The position numbers and the translations under genes are program-made. Source: an uncultured Kordia sp. (GTDB taxonomy: Bacteria; Bacteroidota; Bacteroidia; Flavobacteriales; Flavobacteriaceae). Taken from it: a stretch of 64,000 nucleotides of DNA. Under the pieces are notes generated by a model, which saw only the letters and a program-made list of their open reading frames with translations, had not been told where the DNA came from and did not search any database. Each line of letters starts with the position of its first letter. Position 1 is the stretch's first letter. The stretch covers positions 62,001 through 126,000 of the forward strand of contig NZ_CANLEA010000003.1 in the NCBI RefSeq assembly GCF_947489565.1. The letters run 5' to 3'. Shown piece after piece: positions 50,229-60,117 of the stretch.

Positions 50229-53000
50229 CTAAAACATTTCAAAGCTGTTTTTATTTCCTCCAACTTTGCTGAGTTTATAGGTAAAACCTAGCATAAAGTA
50301 ACGCTGTAATACTGTACTTTGTGAATCTTGAATGAAGTCAGCCGTAATCGATCTTCTTGTATTGATATTTTGATCTAACAAGTCATAAGCTGTCAATTTG
50401 ATGGTTCCTTTATCGTTGAGAATTTTTACACCTAAACTCATGTTCCAAAATAACGAACTTCGTTCAAATCCTGGTGCTACATTGGTTCGATAGGTATAAC
50501 GTAAATCATTTCCAAATACAATTTTTTTAGGCCAATACGTAGTTGTTTTTAAACCTGCAGTATGTGTTTGAAAGGTTTCGTTATCAAAATTATCTAAACT
50601 ATACCGTGTTGTATTGAATCCTACGTAATAGTTAGGTTCAATTTCTATCAATTCTTTGTAGTTATATGTCAGACTCATGCTTGGCGTAATCGTATTTCGC
50701 TTTGTAGAGAATTCAACGCCATTCGTGAAATTAATTTCTTTGTTGATATTTGTATATAACCCAACTCTGTATCGCAAAGATGTACTATCTTTTTTGATGG
50801 TTTTACTAAACGATCCACCTCCATTTATTCTGTAAATTCCATCTACATTTGTATACGTCGTTGTTCTAATTCTGTTTTCATCAATTACCGATAAAGGAAC
50901 AATTCTATCATTTGTAAGACCTCCATTCATCCATATAAAAAAGCCACTTTTTGATTTAAAATCATAGTTGTTAAAGTTTGCATAGAAATCATGGTTGAAT
51001 TCTCTGTTTAAGTTTGGATTACCAACAGTGATATTTAGCGGATTACTCACATTGGCAACAGGTTGTAATTGCTGAGCACTTGGCGCTTGTGTTCTTGTAT
51101 TGTAGTTAAAATAAACGCTCATTCCTTGTTTAATGGTGTAGCGCGCATAACTATTGATATTGATATCTGTAAACGTAGAACGAACTGTCGTATTTTGAAT
51201 AAATTCTTCGTTTTCTAGTTCCGAAAATAACAATCCTGTTGTGACACCAAATCGTAGTTTTTCTCCAGAATAGTTAATCCCAATTCTTGGTGAATGCGTT
51301 TGAAAATTTACTTTTAAGTCAGAACTCAAACTTTCGTTGAAATCGTCATAGGCATTGTTTGTATTATCAAAGTCAAATACGCGTCTGTCATTGCGTTCAC
51401 GTCTGTTAGAAAATCTATATTCAAGATCTAAGAATATCTTTTTTGCTTTTAGCGGAATTCGATATTCAACATTCGCAGAAATCGTATTTTGTCTAGATTC
51501 CGAATCTGTCAATTGATCTCTGGTTTCAATCGAAGGTATAGTTCCAAATATTTCATTTGTTGTATTTAAGAAATTTTCAGAAGTATTGTTTATAAAGTTT
51601 CCATCGGCGCCTACTTGTATATACGCTCCTTTACTACCAAACTTTTTGATTACATATAAATTACTTCTAAAATTGCGACGTTCGGAATCCGTTTGGTTTT
51701 GCGATTCACCACGGTTGATCACTGTTCCATCGTCTTCTAACGATTCTTCATTACGTGAAGAAAAGTTTTCTCCTTCTGAAAATTGAAAGTTTGGTCTAAA
51801 AATTACTTTGAAGGTTGAATCGATTTCAAATTGCAAGTTTGCATTTGCTCTATGATTATCATTTCTGTTTAAAAATGTACTTCTCGAATTGGTAAAGAAA
51901 CTTCCATCTGGCAGAATGTTTTCACGCTCTACTCTATTTTCGTTTTCTGAATCGGCACGCGAGAAAAAGTAATCTGCAGCAATTTCAGTTTTGTCTTCGT
52001 ATTCATCTACAAAACTAGCTCCTGCATTGGAAGATGTGGTAATTCCTTGTCCGCCACCAAATTGTTGTCCTCCAATGGAAAACGAACCATTATCGCTCCA
52101 AGATACACCTCCGCCGGCACTTCCCATCATATCATAAATTTCATCAAAACTAAATCCGGAACTATTGATATTGTTTTTACTGGCAAGAACGCTGACGCGC
52201 TGTTTGTCATTAAAATAGTTTCCAATTCCACTCATGGCATAGCGTTCGTCTGTTCCTCCACTTACGGTGGCACGTCCGAAGAAACCTTTATTTTGATCTT
52301 CCTTGAGTTCTATATTGATCGTTTGATTTTCCGAAGTGCTTTCTTTCCCTGTAAATTCTTCCGAATCACTTTTGGTCGTGGTCACCTGAATTTTATCTAC
52401 AATTTCTTTCGTTAAGTTTTTTGTGGCAATTTTTGGATCGTTCCCAAAGAACGGTTTTCCATTTACCAGAATTTTGTTGACTTCTTTTCCGTTGACTTTT
52501 ATTTTTCCATCACTGTCTACCTCAACACCTGGCAGTTTTTTAATCAAATCTTCTACCGTAGCATCTGGACGTGCTTTGAACGAATCGGCATTAAATTCTA
52601 AAGTATCTTTTTTAACTGTAATCGGTGCTTTGATAGCCGTAAGTTGCACTGCATCTAGTTCGTCCGTTGCCAATTCCATAGCAATTTCTGGAAGTGTGAT
52701 CACTGATTTGTCTAAGGTAATTTTTTGTTGATAGACTTTAAATCCGGTAAAAGTGATAAATAAATTAGCTTCTTTTTGTTGGGTTCTTCCCGCCAATTCA
52801 AAGCGTCCTTTATTGTCACTAATGGTATACGTAATAAGCGTAGAATCTTTGATGGTTTGCAGATATACTGTAGCAGATTCTAATGGAGTTTTGTCTATTT
52901 TGTCAACAATATTTCCTTTGATTTCAAATTCTTGAGCAGAAAGTTGCCCTGAGAAAAAGCTGGCTAAAATAAGTAGCAGCAGACTTAATGGTTTATTCAT
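50229..53000 (-). CDS. Outer-membrane barrel protein with carboxypeptidase-like domain
   Basis: 923 residues from the ATG at 53000; 14 further codons upstream lack a signal-like start. Signal peptide (FSGQLSAQ), a CarboxypepD_reg/transthyretin-like domain at about 25-110 (IKGNIVDKIDKTPLESATVYLQ), a plug-like region (VEDLIKKLPGVEVDSDGKIKVNGKEVNKILVNGKPFF) and a long barrel of the OMP_b-brl_3 type ending KNSFEMF. It is TonB-receptor-like but no SusD or STN is seen. The ligand is unknown. Confidence 0.85.
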   Translation of the reverse strand: MNKPLSLLLLILASFFSGQLSAQEFEIKGNIVDKIDKTPLESATVYLQTIKDSTLITYTISDNKGRFELAGRTQQKEANLFITFTGFKVYQQKITLDKSVITLPEIAMELATDELDAVQLTAIKAPITVKKDTLEFNADSFKARPDATVEDLIKKLPGVEVDSDGKIKVNGKEVNKILVNGKPFFGNDPKIATKNLTKEIVDKIQVTTTKSDSEEFTGKESTSENQTINIELKEDQNKGFFGRATVSGGTDERYAMSGIGNYFNDKQRVSVLASKNNINSSGFSFDEIYDMMGSAGGGVSWSDNGSFSIGGQQFGGGQGITTSSNAGASFVDEYEDKTEIAADYFFSRADSENENRVERENILPDGSFFTNSRSTFLNRNDNHRANANLQFEIDSTFKVIFRPNFQFSEGENFSSRNEESLEDDGTVINRGESQNQTDSERRNFRSNLYVIKKFGSKGAYIQVGADGNFINNTSENFLNTTNEIFGTIPSIETRDQLTDSESRQNTISANVEYRIPLKAKKIFLDLEYRFSNRRERNDRRVFDFDNTNNAYDDFNESLSSDLKVNFQTHSPRIGINYSGEKLRFGVTTGLLFSELENEEFIQNTTVRSTFTDININSYARYTIKQGMSVYFNYNTRTQAPSAQQLQPVANVSNPLNITVGNPNLNREFNHDFYANFNNYDFKSKSGFFIWMNGGLTNDRIVPLSVIDENRIRTTTYTNVDGIYRINGGGSFSKTIKKDSTSLRYRVGLYTNINKEINFTNGVEFSTKRNTITPSMSLTYNYKELIEIEPNYYVGFNTTRYSLDNFDNETFQTHTAGLKTTTYWPKKIVFGNDLRYTYRTNVAPGFERSSLFWNMSLGVKILNDKGTIKLTAYDLLDQNINTRRSITADFIQDSQSTVLQRYFMLGFTYKLSKVGGNKNSFEMF

Positions 53001-53185
53001 TTTGATTTTTGATTGATAGTAAATCGGTTTGCATACAAACAAACAGAAAAATTCCTCATTTATTATTAAAATAATCTTAAAACACTTGGTTAAAATCTTA
53101 AAATCACCAATATTCCTTTTTCAAATTTGATCTACTTAATTACTTATTTTTGTAATTCACCTATCATACAAACTCTTAGCTACAC

Positions 53186-54913
53186 ATGTTTAAATCTGTC
53201 TTTTTCATACTTATATATGCACTATGCTCTTTGCAAATTCATGCACAAGAAGATCAGTTTAAGACAGATAGTTTGGCTAAATTTTCTTTTGAGATTTTAA
53301 CTGAGAAATATAATTTTTATAAGAATACGACTCCTAATACTGCAAAAGTCTATTTGAACAACATGCTTTTGAAAGCTACAACTTTGGAACAGCGTGTTTC
53401 TTCACTTTTAATAGCTTGTAGACATGAAACTTTTTATGGTGCAACGGAAAAAGCACTTACACATGTTGACACTGCAATTTCTTTATTACAAACTCAGCAA
53501 AATAATAGCTTATTAGGAAAAGCATATGAACGAAAAGGCTTTGTTTTTTATTATAAAGAGAAAAATTATGAGGTAGCACTAGATTTTTATTTGAAAGCAT
53601 TGCAACTTGCCAAAGATGCTGATAATAAGCTGTTATTAATCACTGTTGAGCATAAGATTGCAGCTTTGTATTTTATGATTGATAATAAAGAAGTTGCGCT
53701 ACAAAAATATCGCGCTTTATATCATGAAACTTACAATAAGTCTAACATTCCTTATGAAGTGAAAATCCCTATTTTAAAAAGTTTAAGCAATGTTTATTTT
53801 AAAAAGTATTCTGTACATCCTGCGGAGAAAAAGTTATTAGACTCTTCCCTTTTTTTTGGCGAAAAAGGTTTGAAACTTGCTTTAGCAGAAAAAAACAAAA
53901 AAGATATTACCTATTTGACAACCTTATTAGGAATTGCTTCTTATACTGACAAATCGTACGATGAAGCTTTGTCATATCTAGCGAAAGCGGAAAACACAGC
54001 CATCAAAATTGGCTTACAAGGACGATTGCCATCTATATATCATTATAAAGGCATGGTTTTTTTGGCAACACAGACATCCGATTCGGCGATTTATTATTTT
54101 CAAAAGAATGCCGAACATTTGAAAGACACTACAAAATTGTTTGCTTTTCCAAATACCTATGCCTTGTTATCTGAAGGTTACGAGCAACAAAACGATTTAG
54201 AAAATGCTTTACATTATGCTCAATTAGCCATTGATTATACCACAAAAACATATACTAAAAGAGCCGCATTACAATATACATTAGATACAAAATACGACAT
54301 TCCGAAACTCAAAGAGCGATCAGAGTTACTGAGAAAAGAGTTACAAAAGGCTTCGTATACTAAAGGAGTTTGGATAGTTTTGACCATATTTTTAGCCGTT
54401 ATTTTGATGTGTAGTTTTATTTTTTTTAGAAGAAGAGAACGCTTACATCAGAAAAAAATTGACACTATAACAGTCGCTACCGAAACAGAGAATGTTATTA
54501 ATACTGCTACGAAACAAACTGTGACTACTCAGGTTTCAGAAGCACAAACCAATACTATTTTGAAAGCTTTGGAACATTTTGAAAATAGTACTTTGTTTGT
54601 AAATCCAGATTGCACTTTGTCATTTTTAGCGCAAGAATTAGCTACAAACACTTCGTATCTTTCAAAGACTATCAATACACATAAAAAACAAAGTTATACG
54701 GAATATTTAGTCAACTTACGTATTTCTTATGCCATAAAACGACTGAAAAATGAAAAACGATTTAGAGCCTATTCTGTAGCTTCCATAGCGCATGAATGTG
54801 GTTTTAAAAGCGCCAAATCATTTTCAAGAGCATTTAAAAAACATACCGGAATTTATCCTTCAAATTATATTAAAAATATAAAGTCCGAATTCTCACATGG
54901 ACGAAATCCTTAG
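53186..54913 (+). CDS. TPR-containing AraC-family regulator
   Basis: 575 residues. Signal peptide (about 1-20, ending IHAQ), periplasmic tetratricopeptide repeats (about 100-360: GKAYERKGFVFYYKEKNYEVALDFYLKAL), one transmembrane helix (about 395-415: GVWIVLTIFLAVILMCSFIFF) and a cytoplasmic AraC DNA-binding domain (about 485-565: LSFLAQELATNTSYLSKTINTHKKQSYTEYL; SVASIAHECGFKSAKSFSRAFKKHTGIYPSNY). A one-component membrane regulator. It is directly upstream of the 77-residue GG-leader peptide gene, a possible target. Confidence 0.88.
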   Translation: MFKSVFFILIYALCSLQIHAQEDQFKTDSLAKFSFEILTEKYNFYKNTTPNTAKVYLNNMLLKATTLEQRVSSLLIACRHETFYGATEKALTHVDTAISLLQTQQNNSLLGKAYERKGFVFYYKEKNYEVALDFYLKALQLAKDADNKLLLITVEHKIAALYFMIDNKEVALQKYRALYHETYNKSNIPYEVKIPILKSLSNVYFKKYSVHPAEKKLLDSSLFFGEKGLKLALAEKNKKDITYLTTLLGIASYTDKSYDEALSYLAKAENTAIKIGLQGRLPSIYHYKGMVFLATQTSDSAIYYFQKNAEHLKDTTKLFAFPNTYALLSEGYEQQNDLENALHYAQLAIDYTTKTYTKRAALQYTLDTKYDIPKLKERSELLRKELQKASYTKGVWIVLTIFLAVILMCSFIFFRRRERLHQKKIDTITVATETENVINTATKQTVTTQVSEAQTNTILKALEHFENSTLFVNPDCTLSFLAQELATNTSYLSKTINTHKKQSYTEYLVNLRISYAIKRLKNEKRFRAYSVASIAHECGFKSAKSFSRAFKKHTGIYPSNYIKNIKSEFSHGRNP

Positions 54914-54991
54914 GTTTTATTTACAAATGAACACTAGTATGTTTGACTTTACATTTACATTTGAAAATACATTTTTTAAAACCTTATTATT

Positions 54992-55225
54992 ATGAAAAGA
55001 AAATTAGTCTTAAAAAAACACTCTGTCTCTAATTTGAGGAGTTTTAAGATTGCCGGAGGAACTGGCGAAGGAAATTCATTAGACGATGAAACGAACCAAG
55101 TACCAACAGGCACTTGTGTTCAAACACAACAACAACAAAATGGTTGCAGACATACCCGAGATTATCCTGCTGATTGTAGTGCAGAACCTTGGAAATGCAT
55201 GGTTGATCCGCCTACGCATCCGTAA
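54992..55225 (+). CDS. GG-leader peptide precursor, 77 residues
   Basis: Leader MKRKLVLKKHSVSNLRSFKIAGG has the SNLR motif and AGG site. The core of about 54 residues has four Cys (GTCVQ, NGCRH, ADCSA, WKCMV) in an otherwise polar Gln/Asp/Pro context. Ser/Thr are fewer than in the neighbours, so a disulfide peptide is as likely as a lanthipeptide. Confidence 0.75.
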   Translation: MKRKLVLKKHSVSNLRSFKIAGGTGEGNSLDDETNQVPTGTCVQTQQQQNGCRHTRDYPADCSAEPWKCMVDPPTHP

Positions 55226-55243
55226 GCTATTTTATTTTGAGAA

Positions 55244-55284
55244 ATAATTCCATTGTTATCCCAAAAAGACAACAATGGAATTAT
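55244..55284. terminator. Convergent terminator
   Basis: ATAATTCCATTGTT and AACAATGGAATTAT, a perfect 14-bp stem, between the convergent peptide genes. No long T run on the + side, so it may serve both strands as an RNA end. Confidence 0.7.
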
Positions 55285-55303
55285 AGTCATCTTATGCTAC
55301 CTT

Positions 55304-55588
55304 TTAACAAACATTTATCTGATTACTTGGATTGCACATTCCATTAAAACATGATGGTTGACAACTCACGTTTGTTGGACAATTGTTGTTGGTAGGACAT
55401 GTTACCGTGCAATTTACAGTACAACCTGCTGATGGACAATTTGCAACACTTAAACACACAAAAACTTGTGATGTATCACAGGTAACTTCTCTTGTATCTC
55501 CTGTTCCACCTTTTACTTGTGAAGCTTTAAGGTTTGATACAGTCGTTCTTTTAAAAGATAATTTTGCTCCTAAATTCTTTTTTTTCAT
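55304..55588 (-). CDS. GG-leader Cys-rich peptide precursor (class I lanthipeptide-like), 94 residues
   Basis: Start set at MKKKNLG; the frame is open for 48 codons upstream without signal or homology. Leader MKKKNLGAKLSFKRTTVSNLKASQVKGG with the SNLK motif and KGG site. The core has eleven Cys, many as T-C or N-C (GCTVNCTVTC; NNNCPTNVSCQPSC), and many Thr/Ser, fitting multiple thioether rings. It is the richest of the eight precursors in the window. No maturation genes adjoin. Confidence 0.8.
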   Translation of the reverse strand: MKKKNLGAKLSFKRTTVSNLKASQVKGGTGDTREVTCDTSQVFVCLSVANCPSAGCTVNCTVTCPTNNNCPTNVSCQPSCFNGMCNPSNQINVC

Positions 55589-55709
55589 GGTATAAATTTT
55601 AAATGGTGTATACTTTGAATTGGTATTGCAGTCAAAGTTTCTGCGTTTGAATTCTGAGTGAATCCAAACGAAAGTAACCATTCGTTTTAGGCATAAAAAG
55701 AAAAAGATA

Positions 55710-55729
55710 TGCCCATTTATAAATGGGCA
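55710..55729 (-). terminator. Terminator of the choice-of-anchor I gene
   Basis: TGCCCATTTATAAATGGGCA, a perfect 20-bp palindrome, 47 bp after the stop at 55776; ATCTTTTTCTTTTT follows on the - strand. Confidence 0.75.
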
Positions 55730-55775
55730 CACCTAAAGATTGCTTGTAGTATGTAGTTTTGGTTATTCTGAGAAT

Positions 55776-57323
55776 TTATTCGTTTTCATAAATAGAAACG
55801 GTTCCACTATCTTCATAAGAAATGATGACCAATGCTTTTCCTGTTGGACTATCTTCTGCTTTTACAGCCAATAATCCTTCTGGAGCAAAGTCAGTATCTT
55901 TTTGCAGGAATTGTAAAAATTGTGGCGCTACAGGATTGGTAATATCGTATACCATTACTTGACTGTTTCTTTCCAAGCCCACAAAAAGAATGTAACGTTG
56001 GTTGGCAATGTTTAAGACTTCTACAGATTCTGGTTCTGCGCCTTTGTCATCGCTTCTTTTGTCTGTAGCATCATCTTCCCAATCCCAATTGAAACGATCT
56101 GGAGTTTCTGCTAATACACGTGTTGCAATTTCGTTTCCGCTATCATACAATAATGCTCCGTCGGCAGACCAAATACTGAACGAACGTGCTCCGTAATTGT
56201 ATAATTTATCATAATCGCCATCGCCATCGGTATCTCCTAAATCTAGCGCAATTTTTAAACGACCAATTTTTTCATTTGCTTGATAGTCTTCTGAAGTTGG
56301 AAAGGCAGTTTCATCAAGTGTTACGTCTTTTACACGATCTTCCCCAACATATCCTGGTGTTCCTTCGTATTCTCTAGAATCTCCTTCGTTTGCCGAAATT
56401 ACATAGTCAGTTCCATTAATATTTACCGAAGTAATGGCATCAGGTTGATACATTCCGTATACAGGCCATGTTTTCAATTCGTTGGTATCATCTTTATCGC
56501 TGGCATCAATCGCATTTCCTGAAACACTGTAATCTTTGAAACCTAATGGATAAATAGCTTCAATTGTTTTTGTTTGTAAGTTGACTTTCGCAATTCCGTT
56601 GTTTTCTTGCAACGAAACCCATGCATATTGTGAGTCTTCTGAAACCGTAATGTATTCTGGTTCTACATCTGCGGCTAAATCTGCATTGGGTCCAAATACT
56701 CTAAATCCTTGATTTTCCAATGCTGCTTCTTGCGAGTTGAATGCTGAAAAATCTAAAGTTGTTACCGTATTATTAGCCACTTCAATAATACTTACCGTTC
56801 CGTCAGGATCTACCGTATAATCGTCATTGGGTTCACCTTCATTCGCCACTAAAATAAAGTTTCCATCTTTCGTAAATGTCACCATATCTGGCAAAGAACC
56901 TACGGTGTATTCATTGGCTAAAGAACTATCGGAGGTATTGTATACATATACTTTTCCTGCTGCTTGTTTATTGCTTGCTTCTACAGCAACAGCCACTTTT
57001 CCATTATGAACCGCAACGCTGTTTGGCGCACCAAAAGCGCTTACATCAATTGGAGTTGCTAGTACAGGAACATTTACATCAGAAATATCATAAATTGAGA
57101 TTTGATCTGATTCTGTATTCACAGTAAATAATTTGTTTGTGGAAGGATCGAAAGCAGAGATTTCTGCCGAACCTTCTCCTCCAATATTGATGGTGCTTTT
57201 AAATTGAAAGTTTACAGAAGTATCTACTGGAGGCGTCGTAGTTTGATTGTCATCATCGTTATTACAACTGTTTAATCCTACGAGAGCAGCTGCAACAAAA
57301 AGTGTGTGTTTTAAGGTTTGCAT
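55776..57323 (-). CDS. Choice-of-anchor I family lipoprotein (beta-propeller)
   Basis: 515 residues. A lipoprotein-type N-terminus (LFVAAALVGLNSC) is followed by an Asp/Asn linker (NNDDDNQ). The rest is a beta-propeller-like protein of the choice-of-anchor I family, with YNTSDSSLANEYTVGSLPDMVTFTKDGNFILVANEGEPNDDYT, AWVSLQENNGIAKV, ISANEGDSREYEG and a Ca-loop-like DLGDTDGDGDYDKL. Often annotated as phytase- or phosphatase-like, but no catalytic centre is clear. Likely outer-membrane anchored. Confidence 0.85.
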   Translation of the reverse strand: MQTLKHTLFVAAALVGLNSCNNDDDNQTTTPPVDTSVNFQFKSTINIGGEGSAEISAFDPSTNKLFTVNTESDQISIYDISDVNVPVLATPIDVSAFGAPNSVAVHNGKVAVAVEASNKQAAGKVYVYNTSDSSLANEYTVGSLPDMVTFTKDGNFILVANEGEPNDDYTVDPDGTVSIIEVANNTVTTLDFSAFNSQEAALENQGFRVFGPNADLAADVEPEYITVSEDSQYAWVSLQENNGIAKVNLQTKTIEAIYPLGFKDYSVSGNAIDASDKDDTNELKTWPVYGMYQPDAITSVNINGTDYVISANEGDSREYEGTPGYVGEDRVKDVTLDETAFPTSEDYQANEKIGRLKIALDLGDTDGDGDYDKLYNYGARSFSIWSADGALLYDSGNEIATRVLAETPDRFNWDWEDDATDKRSDDKGAEPESVEVLNIANQRYILFVGLERNSQVMVYDITNPVAPQFLQFLQKDTDFAPEGLLAVKAEDSPTGKALVIISYEDSGTVSIYENE

Positions 57324-57428
57324 TGTGTTGATTTATGTTTATTTCAACAAAAATGAACCTTGTGTTTTATTTGAATGTTAGTGAAAAGTGATTGAATTGT
57401 GTAGCTTTTGAAAACTTATTGTAAAGAA

Positions 57429-58160
57429 TTACTCATCCGTTAATATAAGCTTAATGATAACTTCTTGTTTGCTTCTTATTGCTGCTTCTAACTGTGTTAA
57501 TTTTGAATGAGAAGCTACTGCAGGAAAATCTTTGAAATTATAGTCAAGCCAATCCATGTTTCCTGTATATGCATCTCTAACTTCCACTTTTATATTTTTT
57601 AATATTGGATAGTTTTTTTGCAAGCCACGAATAGCATTTTCAAAAGCAGTTAGTTTTGCTATAAATTGTGTGGATTTCTCTGTGTATTTGCCATTTTCTT
57701 TGAAGAAAACGGCATTGTTTTCTGTTATTTTAGGGGATTCACCAAGATCGTGTGCGGCAAGTCCGCCTGGAAATAACGCTTCTTGCAACTCTTTTATATG
57801 TGTGATGATTACTTCGGAAATGCTATTGAACGCTTCCAAATTCACTTTTTTATCTGTTGATTCTTGTGATTTTATAATCGATTTTAGTGAATCTATTTGC
57901 GCTTCAGTTCGAAGTACTTCGTTTGGATTGATCGTTTTCCTTATAACGAAATCCTCTAGTTTAGGATCGTCTTTCTGTATAATCCTTTTTAGGGAATCCT
58001 CCTGTTTTGTCGCTTCATCCACTTTGCTTCTTTTTGAAGTTTCTGTAACTGGATGTTTTTCTAAAACCGAATTATTTCTACCATCAACCGCTAAAAACAT
58101 AATTCCAATCAATAAAAGACTGACAACTGCAAACGTGATGAGAATTCCTTTTGGAGACAT
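57429..58160 (-). CDS. Membrane-anchored protein, unknown
   Basis: 243 residues from the ATG at 58160; an upstream in-frame ATG would overlap der by 47 bp. One transmembrane helix near the start (GILITFAVVSLLLIGIMFLAV), a Lys/Glu-rich helical linker, and a helical periplasmic domain (ITHIKELQEALFPGGLAAHDLGESPKITENNAVFF) with some beta near the end (KVEVRDAYTGNMDWLDYNF). This resembles the N-terminal part of GldM-type T9SS proteins, a weak impression. It starts 1 bp after the der stop, so co-transcribed with der. Confidence 0.6.
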   Translation of the reverse strand: MSPKGILITFAVVSLLLIGIMFLAVDGRNNSVLEKHPVTETSKRSKVDEATKQEDSLKRIIQKDDPKLEDFVIRKTINPNEVLRTEAQIDSLKSIIKSQESTDKKVNLEAFNSISEVIITHIKELQEALFPGGLAAHDLGESPKITENNAVFFKENGKYTEKSTQFIAKLTAFENAIRGLQKNYPILKNIKVEVRDAYTGNMDWLDYNFKDFPAVASHSKLTQLEAAIRSKQEVIIKLILTDE

Positions 58161-58161
58161 T

Positions 58162-59466
58162 TTATTTTTTTCTAAAATACACTTGTACAGGAACTCCGTT
58201 AAAATCAAATTGTTCTCGGAGTTGGTTTTCTATGAAACGCTTGTACGGATCGCGCACATATTGTGGCAAGTTTGCAAAAAAGGCAAATTGCGGATACGGC
58301 GTTGGCAATTGCGTACAGAATTTGATTTTCACATATTTTCCTTTGTGTGCTGGCGGCGGCGTACGTTCAATGATTGACAACATTGTATCATTTAGTTTGC
58401 TCGTTGGCACACGGTTGGAACGATTTTTATAGACTTGCACAGCCGTTTCAATTGCTTTGAAAATACGTTGCTTTGTCAATACCGAAATAAATACGATTGG
58501 CACATCTGTAAACGGTTCAATCTGCTTGCGAATGTGTTGTTCAAATTCTTTAACTGTAGATGTATTTTTTTCTACCAAATCCCACTTGTTGACCAAGATG
58601 ACAATTCCTTTGTTATTTTTTTCAGCCAACCAGAAGATATTTTGTACTTGCGAGTCAAATCCACGAGTAGCATCTACCACTAACAAACATACATCACTAT
58701 GTTCAATAGCACGAATAGAACGCATTACAGAATAAAATTCTAAATCTTCTTTTACTTTGGCTTTTCTACGGATTCCGGCAGTATCTACCAAGTTGAATTC
58801 AAATCCAAAACGATTGTATTTGGTATCAATAGCATCACGTGTAGTTCCTGCAATGTCGGTTACGATGTAACGTTCTTCTCCAATTAAAGCATTGATCAAC
58901 GATGATTTTCCAGCATTTGGTCTTCCGACAACCGCAAAACGAGGTAAGTTTTCTTCTTCAACTTCTTCAATGTCTGGCAGAGCTTCTACCAAAGCATCTA
59001 ACATTTCTCCTGTTCCACTTCCGTTGATGCTGGCAATAGGATAATATTCGCCTAAACCTAAAGAATAAAATTCGGTAGCATCATGCAAACGATTGGCTGC
59101 ATCTACTTTGTTTACTACTAATAGTACAGGTTTATTTACACGACGTAATAAGTTTGCAACTTCTTCGTCCATTCCTGTGACACCCGATTCTACATCCACT
59201 ACAAAAAGAATGGCATCTGCTTCATCAATAGCCAATTCTACTTGCTTGTCAATTTCTTGTTCAAAGATGTCATCACTTCCAACTACATATCCGCCAGTAT
59301 CGATAAGCGAAAATTCTTTTCCGTTCCAATCTGATTTTCCGTAATGGCGATCTCTGGTTACACCACTTACTGAATCAACAATCGCTTCTCTACGTTTAAT
59401 CATACGATTAAATAAAGTCGATTTTCCAACATTTGGACGTCCTACGATGGCTACTATATTACTCAT
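58162..59466 (-). CDS. der: Ribosome biogenesis GTPase Der
   Basis: 434 residues from the ATG at 59466; a possible start 10 codons upstream overlaps the promoter. Two G domains in tandem: [14 protein letters not shown] with DTGGY and NKVD, then [12 protein letters not shown] with DTAGI and NKWD. A C-terminal KH-like domain follows ([22 protein letters not shown]). It helps assemble the 50S subunit. Confidence 0.95.
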   Translation of the reverse strand: MSNIVAIVGRPNVGKSTLFNRMIKRREAIVDSVSGVTRDRHYGKSDWNGKEFSLIDTGGYVVGSDDIFEQEIDKQVELAIDEADAILFVVDVESGVTGMDEEVANLLRRVNKPVLLVVNKVDAANRLHDATEFYSLGLGEYYPIASINGSGTGEMLDALVEALPDIEEVEEENLPRFAVVGRPNAGKSSLINALIGEERYIVTDIAGTTRDAIDTKYNRFGFEFNLVDTAGIRRKAKVKEDLEFYSVMRSIRAIEHSDVCLLVVDATRGFDSQVQNIFWLAEKNNKGIVILVNKWDLVEKNTSTVKEFEQHIRKQIEPFTDVPIVFISVLTKQRIFKAIETAVQVYKNRSNRVPTSKLNDTMLSIIERTPPPAHKGKYVKIKFCTQLPTPYPQFAFFANLPQYVRDPYKRFIENQLREQFDFNGVPVQVYFRKK

Positions 59467-59485
59467 TTCGTTCTTTTTGTGCCTG

Positions 59486-59493
59486 CAAAGGTA
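59486..59493 (-). promoter_or_regulatory. der promoter -7 element
   Basis: TACCTTTG on the - strand, fitting TANNTTTG, 20 bp before the der ATG, so a very short leader is expected. Confidence 0.55.
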
Positions 59494-59569
59494 CATTTTC
59501 TGTCGATGCGTAAAAAGTAAATTGAAGTAAGTTTTTCTATAAACCTGCTAAAGCATGCTATTTATGCTA

Positions 59570-60037
59570 TTATTTGACACTTCTGATACATTGTTTATAT
59601 CTTTCTAGACACGTTTTTCCTAGTTCAACTTTATCATTAGACACCCATTTTTCTTTTAGAGTACTTACTTCTACCCTCATTAATTCTAAGGTTTCTAAAT
59701 TCAGAAGTATTTTGCTTTTACGTGCCTTTTTTTCTTGATAAATTTCAAATTTTATATAATAAGGCATGATCTCTTTGGAATGATACCAAGAAGCTAACAC
59801 ACGTATATTTGAAGTATTCGAAGTTTCAAAATATTCACGAACACATCGAGGAAACGTAATTTTTTTATCTTTTATTCTCAGGTGTTTATTTTTCAAATTA
59901 AACCTAGCTTTCCCATATTCTGCAGGCAATCCAAGTATGTTTCCGTTTTTATCAATTTTAAGAATTGTGTCTTTATGTAAAGGATGATGACTTGATAAGA
60001 AGAAAAATGTGGCTAAAAGCAGTAGTTGGAGTTTCAT
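59570..60037 (-). CDS. Secreted small protein, unknown
   Basis: 155 residues. Signal-like start (KLQLLLLATFFFLSSH), then a basic, Lys-rich domain with strand-like segments (NILGLPAEYGKARFNLK; IRVLASWYHSKEIMPYYIKFEIYQ) and three Cys, two in the C-terminal part (KTCLERYKQCIRS). No family recognised. Single gene between der and another unknown gene. Confidence 0.55.
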   Translation of the reverse strand: MKLQLLLLATFFFLSSHHPLHKDTILKIDKNGNILGLPAEYGKARFNLKNKHLRIKDKKITFPRCVREYFETSNTSNIRVLASWYHSKEIMPYYIKFEIYQEKKARKSKILLNLETLELMRVEVSTLKEKWVSNDKVELGKTCLERYKQCIRSVK

Positions 60038-60117
60038 GGATATAAAAATTATGTACGTACTATTTGATATAACTTTCTAACATAAACGCACACATACTTC
60101 ATATCATATTCTGAGGA

